64,000 nucleotides of DNA from Pedobacter sp. KBS0701 (GCF_005938645.2 NZ_CP042171.1:2232001-2296000); one strand, 5' to 3'; numbered from the stretch's first letter, positions 26,068-34,757 are shown. Notes: generated from the letters alone by a model not told the origin. Translations and numbers: made by a program.

Positions 26068-27681
26068 TTATTTAGCAACTGCTTTACCTGAATATGTTGC
26101 CGCTAATTTTAATGCATTGTAAGTATTTACAATTCCGCCACTGATACAAAGATCAGAAAAAGGAACAGAAACTTTTTCGGCACCTGGCTCTTCGCCTTTG
26201 GCATATTCTACGTTGTGGTTCACTTTAGTAACCGATTTAACGATAATTTCTTTTACTTGTGCTGCTGTTAGTTTAGGGTAATAAGAACGGATTAAGCCGG
26301 CTAAACCAGCCACAACAGGAGAAGCCATACTCGTACCATCTAAGTTTTTGTATTTAGAACCCGGTACGGTAGAGTAAATCTGAACACCAGGAGCGAAAAC
26401 ATCAACCTGTGTTTTACCAAAGTTAGAGAAACTTGCTTTTAATGTTTCATCATCTTTAGGACCTGAAGCACCAACGGTAATCCAGGATGCAATGGTTTTT
26501 TCATCTAAATCTTTATGGTTAGGGAAATTATTTTCAACATCGATATTTTTGTTTTCGTTACCTGCAGCCTGAACAATCAGTACATCTTTAGAGGCAGCAT
26601 ATTTCATAGCTTCATTAACTATGGCTTTATCCCAGCTATAAGCCTTACCAAAACTCATGTTAATTACTTTTGCGCCATTATCAACTGCATAACGGATTCC
26701 ATTAGCCACATCTTTATCTCTTTCATCACCGTTTGGCGTACAACGAACACCCATAATGGCAACATGATCAGCTACACCTAAAATACCAAGTTTGTTGGTT
26801 CTATCAGCAGCAATAATACCAGCTACATGTGTACCGTGCATAGCGTCAGGACCTGCAACATCGTTATTGCCATAAAACCGCTCCTTATTATTGTTAGGAT
26901 CATCGCCAACAATAGAACGAGGATCATAATCAAGATTTAAGTTATAATTGGCCTGGCGTGTATAATAATCAAATCCTTCTACAATCTGATCTTCGTAAAA
27001 ATCTTTAAAACTGCCTTTTTCTAATTGTTGGCTCAATACATTTTGAATCCTGCCTTCAACCTCAGTAGCAGGTTTAAAGTTTTTAAAATCCTCTGCGGTT
27101 GGATTTTCTTTACCGATTTTCTTTACTACTGCATCTAAAGCATTTTTAAAACCAGTAATACCTGCCAGATTTGCCTTAGCTTCCGCTAATTGTTTTTCTA
27201 AATCGGCTCTTTCTGCTTTAAAAACTTCGAAATCTTTTTTATCTTTTTCTGCTACATTCGCATCTGTGGTATTTGCAAAACGTACCTGGTCGCGACGAAC
27301 TAAACGGGTTAATTCTAAAGTTTCGAAGTTTACCGATCCTTTGGGGCCACCAATAAAGTTCCAGCCATTAATATCGTCGATATAGCCATTCTTGTCATCA
27401 TCCTTTCCATTGCCAGCTATCTCTTTGGTATTTACCCACATAATCCTTTTTAAATCCTCGTGTGTAGCTTCTACACCGCCATCATTTACGGCAACTATAA
27501 CCTTAACAGATTTTTTACCTTTTAAAAGTTCTTTATATGCTTTTTCGGTACTGATTCCGAAAGTACTATCACTTTTAAGATCAAGATTCTGCCAGTTGGC
27601 TTTTTGCGCATTGGCCAAAGTTGGTACTGCACTTACGAACGCAATACTTAACAGCGCTCTGAAAATTCTACTCTTATTCAT
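26068..27681 (-). CDS. Secreted subtilisin-like (S8) serine protease
   Basis: A 537-residue protease with a Sec signal peptide (cleavage near LANAQ, residue 26). The catalytic triad is Asp67 (AVNDGGVEATHEDL, with ND in place of the usual LDTG), His282 (MHGTHVAGI) and Ser451 (DGTSMASPVVAG), with the oxyanion-hole Asn375 in QAAGNEN. The spacing from Asp to His is unusually long: a 200-residue insertion holds a charged, probably coiled-coil stretch (about 143-175) and an Asp-rich calcium-like segment near 84-103. There is no C-terminal sorting domain. It probably degrades proteins in the periplasm or outside the cell. Confidence 0.9.
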   Translation of the reverse strand: MNKSRIFRALLSIAFVSAVPTLANAQKANWQNLDLKSDSTFGISTEKAYKELLKGKKSVKVIVAVNDGGVEATHEDLKRIMWVNTKEIAGNGKDDDKNGYIDDINGWNFIGGPKGSVNFETLELTRLVRRDQVRFANTTDANVAEKDKKDFEVFKAERADLEKQLAEAKANLAGITGFKNALDAVVKKIGKENPTAEDFKNFKPATEVEGRIQNVLSQQLEKGSFKDFYEDQIVEGFDYYTRQANYNLNLDYDPRSIVGDDPNNNKERFYGNNDVAGPDAMHGTHVAGIIAADRTNKLGILGVADHVAIMGVRCTPNGDERDKDVANGIRYAVDNGAKVINMSFGKAYSWDKAIVNEAMKYAASKDVLIVQAAGNENKNIDVENNFPNHKDLDEKTIASWITVGASGPKDDETLKASFSNFGKTQVDVFAPGVQIYSTVPGSKYKNLDGTSMASPVVAGLAGLIRSYYPKLTAAQVKEIIVKSVTKVNHNVEYAKGEEPGAEKVSVPFSDLCISGGIVNTYNALKLAATYSGKAVAK

Positions 27682-27804
27682 TTATGTATTTTTGTATTAA
27701 ACGGCGAAAGTTAATTTTAATTTTTTTATTGAAAGAAATTCTATTAATATTTTAAGATTTTCGCATGTTTTATTGCTGAGTTTTAGATAGCTTTCAATAG
27801 AAAA

Positions 27805-27893
27805 GTCGCCATTCCGACTAGAGCAACGCGGAACGGAGAGATCTTATATTGAAAGAGCTTCCGACTTCGTTGCAATCCGCTCGAAATAACGAC
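27805..27893. repeat. REP-like inverted repeat, GTCGCCATT...AATAACGAC variant
   Basis: It starts GTCGCCATTCCGACTAGAGCAACGCGGAACGGAGAGATC and ends GTTGCAATCCGCTCGAAATAACGAC. The layout and words (GACTAGAGCAA, GGAGAGAT, CGCTCGAAAT) follow the repeats at 5453 and 15648, with more substitutions. It lies between the DUF4142 gene and the subtilase promoter. Confidence 0.6.
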
Positions 27894-27919
27894 TGATCTA
27901 TATTAAAAAATGTCCTGAT

Positions 27920-28516
27920 CTATTTTAAGCCAGCTGTAATCTTCTTAGCCATCTCGTCATGTGATTCAATTACTTTTAAAGTATTCGCAGCCCATTCTTT
28001 GACACTTTGGTCACGGTTTTCAATCCCCTGTTTAAATAATGCTACTGTTTTTTCATGATCGGTAACCATCATATCCATATAATGTTTGTCAAATGCTGTA
28101 CCGGTCATTTTTTTCATTCCATCCAAATGGATCTGCACATCGGCAGGCAATGCATCAGGAGTAATCACTTTTTTGTTTTCCGCCAAAGCCTTTAATTCTG
28201 CATTCGCTTTGGTATGGTCGGCAAGCATTTTAGCTGCGAAATCTTTTACTTCGGTACTTTTAGCATTTTTTGCTGCAATTTTAGCTGCTTCAACTTCCAT
28301 AATACCGCCTACAGCTGCTTTTCTTAAAAATGTTGCGCCTGCCTCATCAATACCAGATTCGGTACTTTCGGCACCGGTAACATGGTTACCGTTTACCATG
28401 GTGGTATCGCCGGAAACGCTGTCTTTTGTAGTCGCCGATTTTTTATCAGCAGTTTGACAAGCCTGAAAGGAAAGTGCCAAGGCAAAAGCTGTTGACAATA
28501 AAAATATCTGTTTCAT
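27920..28516 (-). CDS. DUF4142 (ferritin-like) lipoprotein
   Basis: A 198-residue protein with a lipoprotein signal (LSFQACQTADKK, Cys20) and an all-helical DUF4142 domain at about 58-197. The domain shows the usual words FLRKAAVGGIMEVEAAKIAAKNAKSTEVKDFAAKMLADH and TAFDKHYMDMMVTDHEKTVALF. DUF4142 is predicted to form a ferritin-like four-helix bundle, and the paired His/Glu residues could bind metal. Its role is unknown. It stands alone on the minus strand after a GNAT gene. Confidence 0.85.
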   Translation of the reverse strand: MKQIFLLSTAFALALSFQACQTADKKSATTKDSVSGDTTMVNGNHVTGAESTESGIDEAGATFLRKAAVGGIMEVEAAKIAAKNAKSTEVKDFAAKMLADHTKANAELKALAENKKVITPDALPADVQIHLDGMKKMTGTAFDKHYMDMMVTDHEKTVALFKQGIENRDQSVKEWAANTLKVIESHDEMAKKITAGLK

Positions 28517-28578
28517 GTTTTCTCTATATTTAATAAATTAGAAACAAGAGCACAGGAAAAAGGTTTTGTTGTTAAAGG

Positions 28579-29022
28579 TTATTGTGCCAGTCCGTATGGA
28601 TTTTTAATAACAATAGCCATTAAACGCTCCGGATTTTCAACTGGTTCAAACCCAAATTGCTTATACAATTCATGTGCATCCAAAGTGCCCAGGCGATATG
28701 ATCGTAAGCCCTGTAAATCGGGATGAAAAATCATAAACGACATCAGTTTTTTCGATAAACCCAATCCGCGGTAGCTTTCTTTAACATAAACATCACAAAG
28801 CCATGCAAATGTGGCTTTATCTGTTACCCAACGTGCAAACCCCACTTGCTCCTGATCTCTATAAATCCCAAAACAAAGCGAATTTTCTATTGAACGTTTT
28901 ACAGTATCCAGCGGAATGCCTTTTGCCCAATAAGATTCTACACTTAAATAAGAATGTATGGCTTCGAGATCTAAAAGCTCCTTTTTATCAGAAAATATAA
29001 AATCATTTTCGCTGATTTCCAT
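28579..29022 (-). CDS. GNAT-family N-acetyltransferase
   Basis: A 147-residue cytoplasmic protein with the GNAT fold. The acetyl-CoA site is in WLCDVYVKESYRGLGLSKKLMSFM (motif A, R-G-x-G-x-S/A), preceded by the strand VGFARWVTDKATFA and followed by YRLGTLDAHELYKQFGF. This arrangement is close to YjgM/ArgA-like small-molecule or protein acetyltransferases; the acceptor cannot be predicted. It is co-directional with YajQ upstream and DUF4142 downstream, with loose spacing. Confidence 0.85.
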   Translation of the reverse strand: MEISENDFIFSDKKELLDLEAIHSYLSVESYWAKGIPLDTVKRSIENSLCFGIYRDQEQVGFARWVTDKATFAWLCDVYVKESYRGLGLSKKLMSFMIFHPDLQGLRSYRLGTLDAHELYKQFGFEPVENPERLMAIVIKNPYGLAQ

Positions 29023-29143
29023 TTTGATTAATGATTGAATTTTGAATGATTAAATGAGTGAATTCTTTCAAAATCCACTTAAAGAATTAGCTGGTTTTTC
29101 CTAAGCCTCTTCCGCAGTTAACCTATTTAACCAGTTAAGCTTT

Positions 29144-29635
29144 CTAATTACGCATATTAATAAACTGCAATGGCTGATCGAAATCTTCATTTCTACAAAG
29201 GCTGATCACGGCCTGCAAATCATCAATTTTCTTTGCGGTTACCCGAACCTGATCATCCATAATAGATGGTTGAACTTTTAAGCCGCTGGCTTTGATTTTC
29301 GCCACTACTTTTTTTGCTGCTTCTTTATCCAATCCTTCTTTTATGCTGATTTCTTTTCTGATCATGTTGCCTGAAGCCTGTTGCTCGTCGCCAAAGTCTA
29401 AACTTTTCGGATCTAAATTCTGCTTCATCATCCGTGAAATAATGGAACCTTCGATCGCTTTCAATCGCATATCATCTTCAGTAACAATGGTTATTACATT
29501 TGTTTTTTTATCCAGATCGATCGTGCTTTTCGACCCGTTAAAGTCGAATCGGTTAAGGATTTCTTTTTTAGCATTGTTAATGGCGTTGTCTAATGTCTGC
29601 GCATCAACTTTACTTACAATATCAAAAGAAGGCAT
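29144..29635 (-). CDS. YajQ-family nucleotide-binding protein
   Basis: A 163-residue protein with the YajQ start MPSFDIVSKVD, two ferredoxin-like halves, and the closing DDLQAVISLCRNEDFDQPLQFINMRN. Members bind nucleotides; in Xanthomonas a YajQ protein binds cyclic di-GMP and acts with a transcription factor. Whether this one binds c-di-GMP is not shown. It is divergent from the histone-like gene at 29711. Confidence 0.93.
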   Translation of the reverse strand: MPSFDIVSKVDAQTLDNAINNAKKEILNRFDFNGSKSTIDLDKKTNVITIVTEDDMRLKAIEGSIISRMMKQNLDPKSLDFGDEQQASGNMIRKEISIKEGLDKEAAKKVVAKIKASGLKVQPSIMDDQVRVTAKKIDDLQAVISLCRNEDFDQPLQFINMRN

Positions 29636-29710
29636 GGTTTTAGCTTTAAAGTAAAAAAATAAGTAGATTTAATAGAAATTAATCCATCCTCACAAAAAAA
29701 CGAAAATAAT

Positions 29711-30280
29711 ATGAAAACAACTAAGCCGAAGTCTCAAAAAAAGATTACAAAAAAAGAAATTAAAAAACAACTTGAGCAGTCAATCACGGATAAGTTTTTA
29801 GAAGTAATTAAAAGTTTAGGTCATGATGTATCGGAAATTAGTACGGAGGTGGGTAAAGCAAGTAAACGGGTGGCTAAAAAATTAACCAGGAAATTTACGA
29901 TTGTGAAAGCTGATGTGGGACAAAAAATTGATGATTTGTTACATGCATCTAAAGAGAAGGCAAAAGCAGCGAAAAAACCTGTTACCAAGGCGATAAGTAA
30001 ATCTGAAAAATCTGCTGAAAAAGTAGTTAAAAAAGCTGTCGCTAAGGCAAAACCAGTAGTACAAAGCATTAAAGTTGCAGCGATAGAAACTGAAGAAAAA
30101 GCAGAAAAGGTATTGGCAAAACCATTGGCGACAGCAAAAGAAGCTGTTAACGAAGCCACTAAAGTAACTAAAAAAGCGGATGGTAAAACATTAGAAACGG
30201 TTACTGATGTTGTTAAAAAAACAGTTGTTAAAGCTACCCCTGTGGTTAAGAAAGTTGTAAAAACCCCTGCTAAAAAATAA
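29711..30280 (+). CDS. Lys/Ala-rich histone-H1-like protein
   Basis: A 189-residue, highly basic protein. Residues 15-80 look like a helical, mixed-charge region (DKFLEVIKSLGHDVSEISTEVGKASKRVAKKLTRKF), and the last 110 residues are low-complexity Lys, Ala, Val, Thr and Pro with repeated KK-A/V-x-K-A-x-PV motifs. This resembles bacterial H1-like and AlgP-type proteins that bind DNA or polyanions non-specifically. It directly precedes the polyphosphate kinase gene, from which a terminator separates it. Binding to DNA is likely; binding to polyphosphate is a speculation from charge and location. Confidence 0.7.
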   Translation: MKTTKPKSQKKITKKEIKKQLEQSITDKFLEVIKSLGHDVSEISTEVGKASKRVAKKLTRKFTIVKADVGQKIDDLLHASKEKAKAAKKPVTKAISKSEKSAEKVVKKAVAKAKPVVQSIKVAAIETEEKAEKVLAKPLATAKEAVNEATKVTKKADGKTLETVTDVVKKTVVKATPVVKKVVKTPAKK

Positions 30281-30345
30281 ATTTGTTAACGTTAACATGC
30301 AAATGAATTAACATCGATTTAACAAATTAATGTGCAGTTTTGAAC

Positions 30346-30372
30346 ATCCCTGTTTTGGCAGGGATTTTTTAT
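30346..30372 (+). terminator. Terminator nine bases before ppk1
   Basis: ATCCCTG and CAGGGAT form a 7-bp stem with a TTTTGG loop followed by a T-run. It lies 66 bases after the histone-like stop, and its T-tract reaches the ppk1 ATG region, so ppk1 must have an internal promoter or rely on readthrough. Confidence 0.8.
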
Positions 30373-30380
30373 TTTTTTAA

Positions 30381-32441
30381 ATGAGCAATAAGAAGATTCC
30401 ATTTTTTAACCGCGAAATCAGTTGGCTTTACTTTAATGAACGTGTACTGCAAGAAGCGGCCGATGAAACAGTTCCGCTGATTGAACGGATTAAATTTCTA
30501 TCTATATTTTCTTCCAATTTAGAAGAGTTTTATCGCGTTAGGGTGGCCACCATGACGCGGTTAACCAATCTGAACGATAAGGCTAAAGCACTTTTAGGAT
30601 TTAATCCAAAGAAAATTCTGAATGAGATTAAAAATATTGTTGTAAAACAGGAAAGAAAATTCGACCAGCTTTTTCAGGCTACTTTAATCAACGAACTTGC
30701 TCAAAACAGGATTTTTATTTTAAATGATACTCAACTGAATGTAAGCAGGGGAGAATTCGTTAAAAATCATTTCAGGGATAAGATTTTATCTAATCTGGTT
30801 CCTATTATGCTGGATATGGATAAACCATTTCCAGAATTGAAAGACCGGTATCTTTACTTTTTTGTTAAACTTTCGAAAAAGGATACAAAGGTTAAAGAGA
30901 AATATGCACTTATTGAAATTCCACCTAATTTACCCCGGTTTTTAGTACTGCCCGAAACAAACGACCTCAAGTTTATTATTCTTGCTGAAGATATCATCAG
31001 GTATTGTTTAGACGATATATTTTATGTTTTTACTTACGATAATTTAGAGGCTTATTCAATCCAGTTAACACGGGATGCCGAATTGGATATCGATAAAAAC
31101 ATTAATGATAAGTTTATTGATGATTTAAAAAGCAGTTTAGAGAAGCGCAAAAAAGGGAAACCAATGCGCCTGCTTTATGATTCGGCCATGCCCTTAAATA
31201 TGCTCACGGTATTAGTGAATAAGCTTAAACTGGAAGCTGAAAGTTTAATTCCGGGTAACCGTTACCATAAGTTTGGCGATTTTATTGCCTTCCCGAATGT
31301 GGGTAAAAAGGAATTGGAATATGCACCTAACATACCGCTTAAGGTACACGATCTGCACAGAACCCAAAGCATGTTCAATAAAGTTGCACAGCGCGATTAT
31401 TTGGTAAATTTGCCGTACCAATCTTATGATTACATTATTTTGTTCCTGCGTGAGGCGGCAATTGACCCGAAAGTAACCGAAATACAGATTACCTTATACC
31501 GTTTAGCTGAAAACTCGAAAGTAATCAATGCCTTAATTAATGCGGCTAAAAATGGCAAGGCTGTTTCTGTTTTATTAGAACTTAAGGCCCGCTTTGATGA
31601 ACAGGCTAATATTTACTGGACAAGCCGTTTAATGGAAGAAGGGGTTAAAGTAAATTATGGTTTAACAGATTACAAGGTACACTCTAAAATCTGTCTGGTT
31701 AAACGGATTGAAAAGGATAAGCCGGTTTACTACGCCAATTTAGCAACGGGAAACTTTAATGAGAAAACGGCAGGTTTATACTGCGATCATAGCATTTTCA
31801 CTGCGAAGAAAGAAATTACCAACGATCTGGTCAAACTTTTTGATGCATTGAGCAAGCGTACCGTAACCAGGGGCTTCAAACACCTGATTGTTTCACCACT
31901 GGAGAGCCGATCTAAACTGGTTAATTTTATCAATCGCGAAATCAGAAATGCCAAACAGGGTAAACTAGCTTATATCATGTTAAAGGTAAACAGTTTAGCT
32001 GATGAAGGCATTATTTCCAAACTTTACGATGCGAGCAATGCCGGGGTTAAAATTCAGCTTATTATACGTGGTATTTGCTGTCTGGTACCAGGCGTAAAAG
32101 GCTTTAGTGAAAATATTACTGCGATTAGTATTATCGATAAGTTTTTGGAGCATGCCCGGGTTTATATTTTCGGTAATAATGGTAAAAACGATATGTATTT
32201 ATCATCTGCAGATTTAATGAGCAGGAATTTCGAGCATCGCGTGGAAGTAGGTTTTCCTGTTCTGGATCATGATGTTAAACAGGAGATTCAGGATATTATT
32301 GACCTACAGTTACAAGACAATACCAAATCGAGACAAATTAATGCCTTAAACAACAACAAATATCACAAAAACAGATTAAGTAAAAAAATAAGGGCACAAG
32401 TGGATATTTATAACTATTTAAAAACCAAGCATCAATCATAA
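30381..32441 (+). CDS. ppk1: Polyphosphate kinase 1
   Basis: Makes long-chain polyphosphate reversibly from ATP. The 686-residue protein has the N-terminal domain (FFNREISWLYFNERVLQEA, SSNLEEFYRVRV), the head domain, and two phospholipase-D-like catalytic domains. The autophosphorylated histidine is His434 in YKVHSKICLV, and the second conserved histidine is His591 in FLEHARVYIF; YLSSADLMSRNFEHRVEV follows. The length is standard. The stop overlaps the ppx start by one base (TAATG), so synthesis and breakdown enzymes are translationally coupled. There is little room for a promoter between it and the upstream terminator. Confidence 0.96.
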   Translation: MSNKKIPFFNREISWLYFNERVLQEAADETVPLIERIKFLSIFSSNLEEFYRVRVATMTRLTNLNDKAKALLGFNPKKILNEIKNIVVKQERKFDQLFQATLINELAQNRIFILNDTQLNVSRGEFVKNHFRDKILSNLVPIMLDMDKPFPELKDRYLYFFVKLSKKDTKVKEKYALIEIPPNLPRFLVLPETNDLKFIILAEDIIRYCLDDIFYVFTYDNLEAYSIQLTRDAELDIDKNINDKFIDDLKSSLEKRKKGKPMRLLYDSAMPLNMLTVLVNKLKLEAESLIPGNRYHKFGDFIAFPNVGKKELEYAPNIPLKVHDLHRTQSMFNKVAQRDYLVNLPYQSYDYIILFLREAAIDPKVTEIQITLYRLAENSKVINALINAAKNGKAVSVLLELKARFDEQANIYWTSRLMEEGVKVNYGLTDYKVHSKICLVKRIEKDKPVYYANLATGNFNEKTAGLYCDHSIFTAKKEITNDLVKLFDALSKRTVTRGFKHLIVSPLESRSKLVNFINREIRNAKQGKLAYIMLKVNSLADEGIISKLYDASNAGVKIQLIIRGICCLVPGVKGFSENITAISIIDKFLEHARVYIFGNNGKNDMYLSSADLMSRNFEHRVEVGFPVLDHDVKQEIQDIIDLQLQDNTKSRQINALNNNKYHKNRLSKKIRAQVDIYNYLKTKHQS

Positions 32442-33322
32442 TGTTAAGATACGCAGCTATAGATATCGGTTCGAACGCCGTGAGGTTACTCATTGCTGAT
32501 ATTAGCAAACAAGACGGAAAATATAAATACAAAAAGAATACCCTTATACGTGTGCCACTCCGGTTGGGCGATGACGCATTCCTGGATCAATATATTTCGG
32601 ATAAAAAATCTGCAGATCTGGTAAAAACAATGGCTGCTTTTAAAAATCTGATGGATGTTTATCATGTTTCTGAATATTTGGCTTGTGCGACATCTGCCAT
32701 GCGCGAGGCCAGTAATGGAGAGGATATTGTTAAGCTGATTAAAAAAGAAACAGATGTTACTTTAGAGATTATTGAGGGGCAGCGGGAAGCGAATATTATT
32801 TATGCCAACCACATAGAAGAGGAATTAGACGAAAATAAAAACTACCTGTATATTGATGTGGGTGGGGGTAGTACCGAGTTATCTGTTTTTGTAAAAGGTA
32901 CTCCAGAGGCATCAAGATCTTTCAATATTGGCACAATCAGGATGCTGGATAACCAAGACAAGGAAGAAACCTGGGAAGAGATGAAAGATTGGGTAAAAGA
33001 GCATACAAAAGAATATAAACATCTAGCTGGTATAGGTACAGGAGGCAATATTAATAAATTGTTCCGCATGTCGGATGAGAAGGAAAATGCGCCTTTATCG
33101 TTGCAGAAATTAAATTCCATGTATAATAAACTCACCAGTTACTCACTAAAAGAACGTATCAATACCCTGGGTTTAAATCCTGATCGTGCAGATGTAATTA
33201 TCCCAGCTTGTGAGATTTATTTAACTTTAATGAAGTGGACGGGCATAAAGCAGATTTATGTTCCTAAAGTGGGCATGGCTGACGGGATTATTAAATTATT
33301 GATAGAAGAGAAGCTGGATTAA
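32441..33322 (+). CDS. ppx: Ppx/GppA-family exopolyphosphatase (short form)
   Basis: Hydrolyses terminal phosphate from polyphosphate, or pppGpp in GppA relatives. The 293-residue protein has only the two actin-like ATPase-fold domains (AAIDIGSNAVRLLIADI, CATSAMREASNGEDIV, YIDVGGGSTELSVF, GIGTGGNINKLFRM); the C-terminal HD-like domain of E. coli Ppx is absent, as in other short bacterial enzymes. ATG overlap with ppk1 gives strong context for polyphosphate as substrate. A hairpin follows at 33330-33353. Confidence 0.9.
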   Translation: MLRYAAIDIGSNAVRLLIADISKQDGKYKYKKNTLIRVPLRLGDDAFLDQYISDKKSADLVKTMAAFKNLMDVYHVSEYLACATSAMREASNGEDIVKLIKKETDVTLEIIEGQREANIIYANHIEEELDENKNYLYIDVGGGSTELSVFVKGTPEASRSFNIGTIRMLDNQDKEETWEEMKDWVKEHTKEYKHLAGIGTGGNINKLFRMSDEKENAPLSLQKLNSMYNKLTSYSLKERINTLGLNPDRADVIIPACEIYLTLMKWTGIKQIYVPKVGMADGIIKLLIEEKLD

Positions 33323-33329
33323 TTTGGTT

Positions 33330-33353
33330 GTGGTTTGTGGAGACACAAACCAC
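33330..33353. repeat. Perfect 10-bp hairpin GTGGTTTGTG / CACAAACCAC
   Basis: The two arms are exact complements with a GAGA loop, seven bases after the ppx stop. No T-run follows, so it could be a weak terminator or a REP-type palindrome. It directly abuts the truncated end of the ATPase relic on the other strand. Confidence 0.7.
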
Positions 33354-33354
33354 C

Positions 33355-33531
33355 CTACGGCTGATACAGCAGCGTGCTTTTTCCGCATCTTCTTATGCCT
33401 GTAATTATTAAAGCAAAATTTTCTACGAGCTTTAATTTTGGCAACTTATTCCTTTGCAGTCCCAGTTTTTTATTCAAAAATGCATCATTTTGTGAATCCA
33501 AAATAGATGCAATCTGACTCTCTAATAGCAT
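33355..33531 (-). pseudogene. N-terminal remnant of a DUF4143-type AAA ATPase
   Basis: Reading the minus strand from the ATG at 33531 gives 58 residues: MLLESQIASILDS..., then VENFALIITGIRRCGKSTLLYQP and a stop. GIRRCGKSTLLYQ is the Walker A motif of the DUF4143/AAA_14 ATPase family, and the preceding residues match that family's N-terminus. The protein should be about 380-400 residues but breaks off directly after the P-loop, where the GTGGTTTGTG hairpin begins. The rest of the gene is not in the gap, so a deletion has joined the remnant to the ppx downstream region. Upstream frame extension (FVCNERYID) suggests the original start may lie farther left. Confidence 0.75.
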
Positions 33532-33537
33532 ATCAAT

Positions 33538-33609
33538 ATATCTTTCATTACAAACGAAAGATATTAATTCATTATTAATGAAAGATATTATTCATTATTA
33601 ATGAAAGAT
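33538..33609. repeat. Repeated palindromes upstream of the ATPase remnant
   Basis: ATTCATTATTAATGAAAGAT occurs twice (33567-33586 and 33590-33609), 23 bases apart. ATATCTTTC (33538-33546) and GAAAGATAT (33556-33564) form a related inverted repeat. All share the ATCTTTC/GAAAGAT word. They could be the old operator and promoter of the ATPase gene, or a small repeat array. Confidence 0.55.
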
Positions 33610-33653
33610 TTTAAATATTGTTGTTTCACGAAATATCCAACCACAAGCTAGCA

Positions 33654-34010
33654 TCATTCCATCGCCATTCTAAGAAACGTTTTCACTTCCTTATTAATAT
33701 CTTCTTCAAAGAAAATCCTCAAATGGTGGTTAAATTGATTCGTTCCCGGCACCTGTATAATTTTAGTGAAGCAAAGGTTATCCTTATACGATTGATCGAA
33801 AGGAATAACCACGTGTACAAAATTTTTACCCAACTGCGTAATGTATGCGAAGGGTGTTTTAGATTCTATGGCAATCATGGATTTTGCAGGCCTGAGACTT
33901 ATCTCTCCAAATTCGGCCAATTGTTCAATAAAAAAACGGAATAACCCTAAGGTATATTCCGTTTTTCCTTTTAAAAAGTCTGATAAATGTTTTTCTTCAG
34001 ACAACATCAT
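33654..34010 (-). CDS. DUF5655-type small protein
   Basis: A 118-residue soluble protein: LSDFLKGKTEYTLGLFRFFIEQLAEFGEISLRPAKSMIAIESKTPFAYITQLGKNFVHVVIPFDQSYKDN. The pattern (aromatic pairs, RPAKSMIAI, FAYI) fits the DUF5655 domain, whose members are found alone or attached to other domains and have a proposed nucleic-acid-binding or nuclease-like fold; activity is not established. The gene starts three bases after the pgl stop, so it is the last member of the pentose-phosphate operon. A link to that pathway is not otherwise supported. Confidence 0.65.
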   Translation of the reverse strand: MMLSEEKHLSDFLKGKTEYTLGLFRFFIEQLAEFGEISLRPAKSMIAIESKTPFAYITQLGKNFVHVVIPFDQSYKDNLCFTKIIQVPGTNQFNHHLRIFFEEDINKEVKTFLRMAME

Positions 34011-34013
34011 CTC

Positions 34014-34739
34014 TTAGTCTTCAAGTAACTTTGTTGCAGCCTCGTCGGTAAACCAGGTTAATTTACCGTCAATCGGATCGATTAACTGAGAAGGGTACAG
34101 ATCTGTATTTTTTTCTGTATCGCCAATCACATGCTTCAGCGCTTCGGCTTTATTCTCGCCAAATACCAAAAAGGCTACGTTATCTGCTTTATTAATTAAC
34201 GGCGCAGTAAAGCTAATGCGATACGTATCCAGTTTTTCTACATATACAGCTGCTACGTTTACTTCTTCATCTTTAACCAAAGTAGTATGTGGAAAAATCG
34301 AGGCGGTGTGCGCATCATCACCCATACCCAAAAGGATTAAATCGAAAACGATGTCTTCACCATTAAAATGCTTGTCAATTGCTTTTTTATATTCGATAGC
34401 TGCCTTTTCTGGAGCCAAAGTAGTATCAACGTAAAAAATATGATCTTCTTTAATACCCAGTGGATCTAAAATGGTTTTCCTGGCCATTAAACCATTATAA
34501 TTGTCATCATTGGCAGGAACATTACGCTCATCGCCAAAGAAGAAATATACTTTTTCCCAATCAATTCTGTGCTGCCCTTCAGTAGCAAGAAAATGGTAAA
34601 GTGCTTTAGGAGAACTACCGCCCGTAAGTACGAAATTGAAACGGTCGTTTTCTTCGATAGACATTTCTGCAATCTTGATTATGTAATCTGCCAGATCCTG
34701 GTTTAGTTCTTCTAATGTTTTATATATGAGTAGATTCAT
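34014..34739 (-). CDS. pgl: 6-phosphogluconolactonase
   Basis: Hydrolyses 6-phosphogluconolactone to 6-phosphogluconate, the second step of the oxidative pentose phosphate pathway. The DevB/Pgl-type protein has FVLTGGSSPKALYHFLA, VYFFFGDERNVPANDDNYN and DLILLGMGDDAHTASIFPHT. The start is placed at the ATG at 34739 (MNLLIYKTLEELN); a longer frame begins at 34763 but runs into the repeat element at 34758-34849. It lies downstream of zwf with that repeat between, and three bases upstream of the DUF5655 gene. Confidence 0.93.
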   Translation of the reverse strand: MNLLIYKTLEELNQDLADYIIKIAEMSIEENDRFNFVLTGGSSPKALYHFLATEGQHRIDWEKVYFFFGDERNVPANDDNYNGLMARKTILDPLGIKEDHIFYVDTTLAPEKAAIEYKKAIDKHFNGEDIVFDLILLGMGDDAHTASIFPHTTLVKDEEVNVAAVYVEKLDTYRISFTAPLINKADNVAFLVFGENKAEALKHVIGDTEKNTDLYPSQLIDPIDGKLTWFTDEAATKLLED

Positions 34740-34757
34740 TCTGTCAATAATAAAATT

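Noticed and set aside
33618..33944. Plus-strand frame of 108 codons opposite the DUF5655 gene
   Set aside because: It is the reverse complement of a better-supported gene in an operon and has no domain.
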